Program-made: the position numbers and the translations under genes
In this document: positions 59,873 through 64,000 of the stretch, piece by piece
Position numbering within the stretch: the first letter of the stretch is position 1
Layout: each line of letters begins with the position of its first letter
Source: J027 sp034437655
GTDB taxonomy: Bacteria; Chloroflexota; Anaerolineae; Aggregatilineales; J027
Assembly (NCBI GenBank): GCA_034437655.1
Contig: DAOTTU010000072.1
Location: 1 to 64,000, forward strand
Direction: 5' to 3'
DNA: 64,000 nucleotides
The notes under the pieces: generated by a model
Databases searched by the model: none
What the model was told of the DNA's origin: nothing
Seen by the model: only the letters and a program-made list of their open reading frames with translations

Positions 59873-60835
59873 TTAGTCCCCCGATGAAAGGTACATATAG
59901 GGGTTTTCGGGGCGTTTAAATTCAACGTGTCGGCCGGCGGCTTCGGCTTGCCATTCTTCAAGCACGGTGCAGATTTCCGCAAAAAATAGCACGATTGCAA
60001 AAATCACATAGGCCCACAACATGAAGACAACCACCGTCGCGACCGAACCATAGACAAAGTCAAAATTGGTCAGGGTGGTCAGGTACCAGACGAAGGCTTT
60101 TTTGGCGATTTCGAAGGACAACCCGCCCATAATCGCAGCGGGTAGAATGGCGTCCCAACTCACCCGGCGGGCTGGCACAAAGGCATACAGCATTGCGAAA
60201 ATACCGGCATTAAATGCAGTTGGAATCAGTAGGCTGGCAATTGAAAGCCACGTATTGAACTGATTGAGGAAGGCTAACCCAAGCACGGAGAAAAACAGGT
60301 TCGTGATTACCGACGCCAGCAAAAAGATGATGAGGATAGTAATCATGATGATGCCAACGGCGCGGCGCTCGTAGATTTTACGTGGCAGGTCACAGTCAAA
60401 AACCATGTTCATGACCTTCTCAAGGTTGCCAAACAAACTGGCCGACGACCACACAAGCACTACCACTGCAAAAATACTGGCCGAGCCACGCTGTTGCAGT
60501 GCGGCATCCACTGCATCTTGCAAGATAGCGGCCGTTTGCCCGGGAAAAAACACCACAAGAATGTCGCGAATCTGGTTGCTGGCCGCCTGCGTATCGAAAA
60601 AAAATGTACTGACCACAATCGTCAGCAATAGCAACGGAAACAGTGAAAACAACGCATAGTAGGAGAGTGCGGCTGCTTCGTGAGGGCCATATTTCAGGAA
60701 GCGGTCAACTGCCGACACAATGCGCAACAACAATCCATTGGTGGCATTGTTCAGCAATTGACCGAAACGGATAATCGGGCGGACAATCGTCGCCCAAAAA
60801 CGATACCAGACGTTACTCCGAAATAAGCGATGCAT
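59873..60835 (-). CDS. YihY/BrkB-family membrane protein
   Basis: A 320-residue polytopic inner-membrane protein of the YihY (formerly RNase BN) family. It opens with a cytoplasmic stretch and then HEAAALSYYALFSLFPLLLL, the family signature, followed by about five more helices. FEIAKKAFVWYLTTLTNFDFVYG and VVVFMLWAYVIFAIVLFFAEI occur in the C-terminal half. The function is unclear; older nuclease annotations were mistaken. It lies 3 bp after rmlB on the same strand, so it is co-transcribed with the sugar-nucleotide genes. Confidence 0.9.
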   Translation of the reverse strand: MHRLFRSNVWYRFWATIVRPIIRFGQLLNNATNGLLLRIVSAVDRFLKYGPHEAAALSYYALFSLFPLLLLTIVVSTFFFDTQAASNQIRDILVVFFPGQTAAILQDAVDAALQQRGSASIFAVVVLVWSSASLFGNLEKVMNMVFDCDLPRKIYERRAVGIIMITILIIFLLASVITNLFFSVLGLAFLNQFNTWLSIASLLIPTAFNAGIFAMLYAFVPARRVSWDAILPAAIMGGLSFEIAKKAFVWYLTTLTNFDFVYGSVATVVVFMLWAYVIFAIVLFFAEICTVLEEWQAEAAGRHVEFKRPENPYMYLSSGD

Positions 60836-60838
60836 AGT

Positions 60839-61864
60839 TTACTGTGCGTCTGCTAACCGTTCTCCGTATTGCCGCTTGTAGAATTCAAGGTATTCGCCAG
60901 ACTTAATCTTGCGCCACCACCATGCATTATCCACATACCATTGCACCGTCTCGCGCATGGCTTGCTCAAAGTCCGTGCTGGGCTCCCAGCCGAAATCTGC
61001 ACGCAATTTGTCATTGGTGAGCGAATAGCGGCGGTCGTGCCCGGGGCGATCAGCAACATGTTTAATCAGCGACTCGGGCTTGTCTAACAATTTCAGGATC
61101 ATCCGGGTGATGTCAATGTTATGATGTTCGTTCTCGCCACCCAGATTATAGATGCTGCCCGGTTCGCCTTTTTGCAACACGAGGTCCACCCCGGCCGCAT
61201 GATCAGCCACATAGAGCCAATCGCGCACCTGCATCCCGTCACCATACAGCGGCAAGGGGCGGTCATCCAGTGCTTCAGTTACAAAAAACGGCACCAGCTT
61301 CTCGGGGTACTGGTAGGGACCAAAGGTGTTGCTACCCCGCGTAACGGTCGTATGGATGCCGTGTGTCACATGATAGGCTCGCACCATCAGTTCGCCGCCG
61401 GCTTTCGCCGCTGAGTAGGGGTTATTGGGCTCTAGCGGGTCGCCTTCGCGGAAATGACCGTCGGGAATGCTGCCATAGACCTCATCCGTTGAGACATGAT
61501 GAAAACGCGGGATGTCGAGCGTACGGCAGGCTTCCAGCAGCACATATACCCCAACGACGTCTGTTTGCAAGAACGCGCCCGGTTCGAGAATGCTGCGGTC
61601 TACATGTGATTCTGCCGCAAAGTTAACAATAGCGTCTATAGTGTGGGCTTTGCAGACTCGTTCAATTGTCGCTGCGTCAGCAATATCCCCCTGTTCAAAG
61701 GCATAGTTGGGTGCCTCAGCGACAGGGAGCAAGTTATCGAGATTGCCTGCGTAGGTCAATTTATCGAAAGCGACAATTTTGCTATCCGGGTATTTTTCGA
61801 CCATTTGGCGGACAAACTCGCTGCCGATGAAGCCTGCGCCACCTGTTACCAGAATGCTTTTCAT
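60839..61864 (-). CDS. rmlB: dTDP-glucose 4,6-dehydratase
   Basis: Second enzyme of dTDP-deoxysugar synthesis, converting dTDP-glucose to the 4-keto-6-deoxy sugar. The product is 341 aa. The NAD motif GGAGFIGSEFVRQM starts at about residue 8. HVSTDEVYGSIPDG carries the catalytic Thr-Asp-Glu triad, and YSAAKAGGELM the Tyr and Lys. TRGSNTFGPYQYPEKLVP and the GDGMQVRDWLYVADHA segment are diagnostic for RmlB. AAGGA precedes the ATG. It lies 18 bp after rmlA and before YihY. No rmlC or rmlD is in the window, so the final sugar cannot be named. Confidence 0.96.
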   Translation of the reverse strand: MKSILVTGGAGFIGSEFVRQMVEKYPDSKIVAFDKLTYAGNLDNLLPVAEAPNYAFEQGDIADAATIERVCKAHTIDAIVNFAAESHVDRSILEPGAFLQTDVVGVYVLLEACRTLDIPRFHHVSTDEVYGSIPDGHFREGDPLEPNNPYSAAKAGGELMVRAYHVTHGIHTTVTRGSNTFGPYQYPEKLVPFFVTEALDDRPLPLYGDGMQVRDWLYVADHAAGVDLVLQKGEPGSIYNLGGENEHHNIDITRMILKLLDKPESLIKHVADRPGHDRRYSLTNDKLRADFGWEPSTDFEQAMRETVQWYVDNAWWWRKIKSGEYLEFYKRQYGERLADAQ

Positions 61865-61882
61865 GAGGATTTCCTTCAGGAC

Positions 61883-62965
61883 TCAATCTCTCAAATAGAC
61901 TTTGCTGTAGTCACCGAGTGCGAGTTTAATCGCTTTGGGTTTCTGCTCTGTGACATTGACTTCGGCATTACGCCCGATGAGGCTGTCTTGCAAACGTGTT
62001 GGGATATTGCGCACCGTGCTGTTTTCAAGGATCATGCAGCGCTCAATCTCGGCGTTTTCAATGGTGACATGATGATAGACGCTTGTGTATGGCCCAACGT
62101 AACTATTTACGATGCGTGCGCCTTTGCCAATGATGGCCGGGCCGCGCAGCACACTATTGATGATCTCTGCGCCTTCTTCAATGCTCACACGGCTATCGAC
62201 TTCAGAATGCGTGTCGATATGGACCGTTTCATGCACGCTCGGCACAATCTCATCCAGAACGTGACTATTTGCGGCCAGCATATCACTCATTTTACCCGTG
62301 TCAATCCACCAACCCTCATGCACATGCGGGAATACAACATAGTTATGCTGTGTAAGCCATTGAATCGCGTCAGTGATTTCCAGTTCGCCACGTGCTGACG
62401 GTTCAATTGCATTCACCGCCTCAAAAATATGCGGGTCAAACATATAAATACCCACCAGCGCCAGGTCAGAGGGCGGGTCTTTGGGTTTTTCAACGAGGTA
62501 TTCAATGCTGCCATCGTCCGCCAGTTTCGCCACGCCGAAGCTCTGTGGGTCTTCGACACGTTTCAGTACAATCTGGCTGTTCCATTCGGGGTGGTGGTCG
62601 AAGTCACGGATAAGGTCACTAATGCCGCCTTCAATCACGTTATCACCCAGGAACATCACAAAGCGCTCATTGCCAAGAAACTCCTGCGCAATCTTAACGG
62701 CATGAGCAAGGCCAAGCGGGTTCGGTTGCTCAATGTACTCAATTTTTACATCCCCGAACTGGCTACCATCGCCCACCGTCTCGCGGACTTCCGGCCCGGT
62801 GTGTCCAATAACGATGCCAATTTCACGAATGCCAGCGTCACGAATTGCTTCAATCACACGGAACAGTACTGGCTTGTTGGCAACCGGGATAAGCTGCTTG
62901 GCGCGGGTATAGGTGAGCGGATAGAGGCGCGTGCCCTTCCCCCCACTGAGAATTAAGCCCTTCAC
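61883..62965 (-). CDS. rmlA: Glucose-1-phosphate thymidylyltransferase, long form with left-handed beta-helix
   Basis: First enzyme of dTDP-sugar synthesis. The product is 360 aa, the long RmlA form. The nucleotidyl-transfer motif GGKGTRLYPLT starts at about residue 8. The EYIEQPNPLGLAHAVKIA segment and a GWWIDTGK stretch follow. The C-terminal third is a left-handed beta-helix (hexapeptide-like repeats), in common with archaeal and Chloroflexota-type enzymes. The start is GTG at 62965, with AAGGAGAGG upstream. It is followed by rmlB and preceded by the BY-kinase-like gene, in one minus-strand unit. Confidence 0.94.
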   Translation of the reverse strand: MKGLILSGGKGTRLYPLTYTRAKQLIPVANKPVLFRVIEAIRDAGIREIGIVIGHTGPEVRETVGDGSQFGDVKIEYIEQPNPLGLAHAVKIAQEFLGNERFVMFLGDNVIEGGISDLIRDFDHHPEWNSQIVLKRVEDPQSFGVAKLADDGSIEYLVEKPKDPPSDLALVGIYMFDPHIFEAVNAIEPSARGELEITDAIQWLTQHNYVVFPHVHEGWWIDTGKMSDMLAANSHVLDEIVPSVHETVHIDTHSEVDSRVSIEEGAEIINSVLRGPAIIGKGARIVNSYVGPYTSVYHHVTIENAEIERCMILENSTVRNIPTRLQDSLIGRNAEVNVTEQKPKAIKLALGDYSKVYLRD

Positions 62966-62999
62966 AATGTCCTCTCCTTAAACTGGGTTATAGCCGCAA

Positions 63000-63659
63000 T
63001 CAGCGGTATTGTGTTGAAGTGCGATCCGTCGCGGCGTCGAGCAATACTGCCCCCAACAGATTGATATGCACCCGTTCGAGTTGTTCTTTGGCGCGTGCAG
63101 TGTGGTCACGTCGGGTTTTGCCCGCCTGAGTAACGAGTATCGTTCCATCCAGCCGCTGACCGAGTACCATCGCATCGGCCCCAACCAGCACGGGCGGCGT
63201 GTGGAAGATCAACACATCAGCATTCTGCATCAACCCCTGTACAAGACGAGCCATGCGCTCTGATGCCAGCACATCGACGGTATTGGCGGGTAACTCACCA
63301 CTTGGCAGCACAGAAAGCCCTTCAACCTCTGTTGCAACGATGCCCGCCACTGTATCACCCCCTTCTAGCAAGGCGGTCGTCAGGCCGGGGTTCTGTGGCA
63401 CACCAAAAATCTCGTGCATCATCGGTCGGCGCAAATCAGCGTCAATCAACAAGGTACGGCGTTCGCTCTGTGCAAACGTAACAGCCAGATTGGCCGCAGC
63501 AAGCCCTTTTTGATTTTCTTCGGCGGGAGAAGTTACACATAGAGTGCGCAGTGGCGTGTCGAGATTACTGAACAGCAAGTTGGTGCGCAAAGTGCGGTAA
63601 GCATCGGCCGCAGCGGAACGCGGTTGCGTCAGGGTAACAAGATCAATAGCCACACTCAT
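63000..63659 (-). CDS. BY-kinase (CpsD/CapB-like) protein with degenerate ATP motifs
   Basis: A 219-residue protein of the bacterial tyrosine kinase/ParA-like family that normally controls polysaccharide polymerisation together with a Wzz protein. The AAADAYRTLRTNLLF opening and the Walker A' LLIDADLRRP (70-79) are present. The Walker A (usually PGEGKST) reads AEENQKG (46-52), and the Walker B Asp is replaced by His153 in VLIFHTPPV. The C-terminal Tyr cluster is reduced to one Tyr (STQYR). ATP hydrolysis and autophosphorylation are therefore doubtful. The start overlaps the upstream Wzz-like gene as ATGA, which supports a paired function. Confidence 0.87.
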   Translation of the reverse strand: MSVAIDLVTLTQPRSAAADAYRTLRTNLLFSNLDTPLRTLCVTSPAEENQKGLAAANLAVTFAQSERRTLLIDADLRRPMMHEIFGVPQNPGLTTALLEGGDTVAGIVATEVEGLSVLPSGELPANTVDVLASERMARLVQGLMQNADVLIFHTPPVLVGADAMVLGQRLDGTILVTQAGKTRRDHTARAKEQLERVHINLLGAVLLDAATDRTSTQYR

Positions 63660-64000
63660 TCACCTCCCCGGCGATCAGTTGCCGGAATTGTCGCCAGCAG
63701 CGGCGTTTCCATAATACGTTCGAGGTCGTTGCTGCGCCGGACGATATTGGCTTCTAACACTTCCAGCACAAAGACGACAATGCCACCGACCACCAGCCCC
63801 AGCACGGCTCCGGCCACGACGTTTAATTGCGTATTAGGACTATGCAAGCCCCACCCCGCCGTGTCTAGCAAGCGTGCGCCAATGCGGTCGCCCCGGTCAA
63901 GGTCGCTGTTTTCCTCGGCCCGATATTCAACCAACTGTCGGCCCCATTCCGTCGCGATAGCCGCAGCAGTAGGACCATCTTCAAGGTCAACGTCAATCTG
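63656..64000 (-). CDS. Wzz-type chain-length determinant / capsule biosynthesis protein, 5'-partial
   Basis: The C-terminal 114 codons of a protein whose start lies beyond the window; the frame is open to base 64000. It contains a single hydrophobic segment (VVAGAVLGLVVGGIVVFVLE), the second membrane helix typical of Wzz/CapA proteins. It ends with a cytoplasmic stretch (RRSNDLERIMETPLLATIPA) resembling the region that contacts BY-kinases. The stop overlaps the CpsD-like start (ATGA). A chain-length regulator is the likely role. Confidence 0.82.
   Translation of the reverse strand, partial: QIDVDLEDGPTAAAIATEWGRQLVEYRAEENSDLDRGDRIGARLLDTAGWGLHSPNTQLNVVAGAVLGLVVGGIVVFVLEVLEANIVRRSNDLERIMETPLLATIPATDRRGGE

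Overview
The window looks like a chromosomal segment from a member of the Chloroflexota, probably the Anaerolineae side. This is an inference from gene content and protein style, not from a marker-gene search. Supporting signs are a monoderm-type surface proteome (lipoproteins with long Thr/Pro linkers, VanW, LysM and bacterial SH3 proteins), a BTAD-type regulator, DUF427, a DnaD-like protein beside DnaB, and moderately GC-rich coding sequence. No insertion sequence, phage, CRISPR array or rRNA is visible. There is one tRNA gene, tRNA-Cys(GCA).

Layout. 1-2640: an apparent murL-murD2 pair for a racemase-independent route to D-Glu in peptidoglycan. 2629-7664: a small winged-helix protein, a large GT-C-like membrane protein, then a TPR / UroD-family / rsmD operon. 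7668-11695 (minus): HhH protein, DUF971, unknown, hpt, DUF427, cca. 11895-16097: a BTAD regulator with its own promoter, tRNA-Cys, RNase J and a PfkB kinase. 16130-26890 (minus): pyruvate dehydrogenase pdhA-pdhB-pdhC with its own promoter and terminator, then an FGE-fold membrane protein, GNAT, DLH-family, zinc-ribbon/FHA, lipB, lpd and prs. The E1, E2, E3 and lipoyl-transfer functions therefore lie in one 10 kb stretch.

27046-31753: an SDR-type threonine dehydrogenase and, divergently, an ABC-F ATPase. The ABC-F gene has a leader that contains an 8-codon ORF and a terminator-like hairpin. A LysM lipoprotein follows. 31820-36850: a translation/secretion operon, ffh-rpsP-khpA-rimM-dprA, running into manC. 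37340-40742 (minus): dnaB, a DnaD-like protein and a helicase-loader-like protein with two AAA+ domains in tandem. 40829-43841: an M23 peptidase and a VanW protein, divergent.

43878-49556 (minus): a tight seven-gene operon holding two B12-binding radical SAM enzymes, two very small related membrane proteins, a degenerate FmdB-like protein, a degenerate response regulator and an SDR epimerase. This is the best candidate for an undescribed system. 49645-53367: a flippase, an SH3 lipoprotein and a membrane-anchored unknown. 53473-59751: a 2092-residue alpha-2-macroglobulin-like protein without a thioester. 59873-64000: YihY, rmlB, rmlA, a BY-kinase-like protein with damaged ATP motifs and the end of a Wzz-type protein, which together form the edge of a polysaccharide locus.

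Several promoters read TTGAC(A/G)-N17-TACAAT, or close to it, which suggests a conventional sigma-70 consensus with a preferred TACAAT -10 box.
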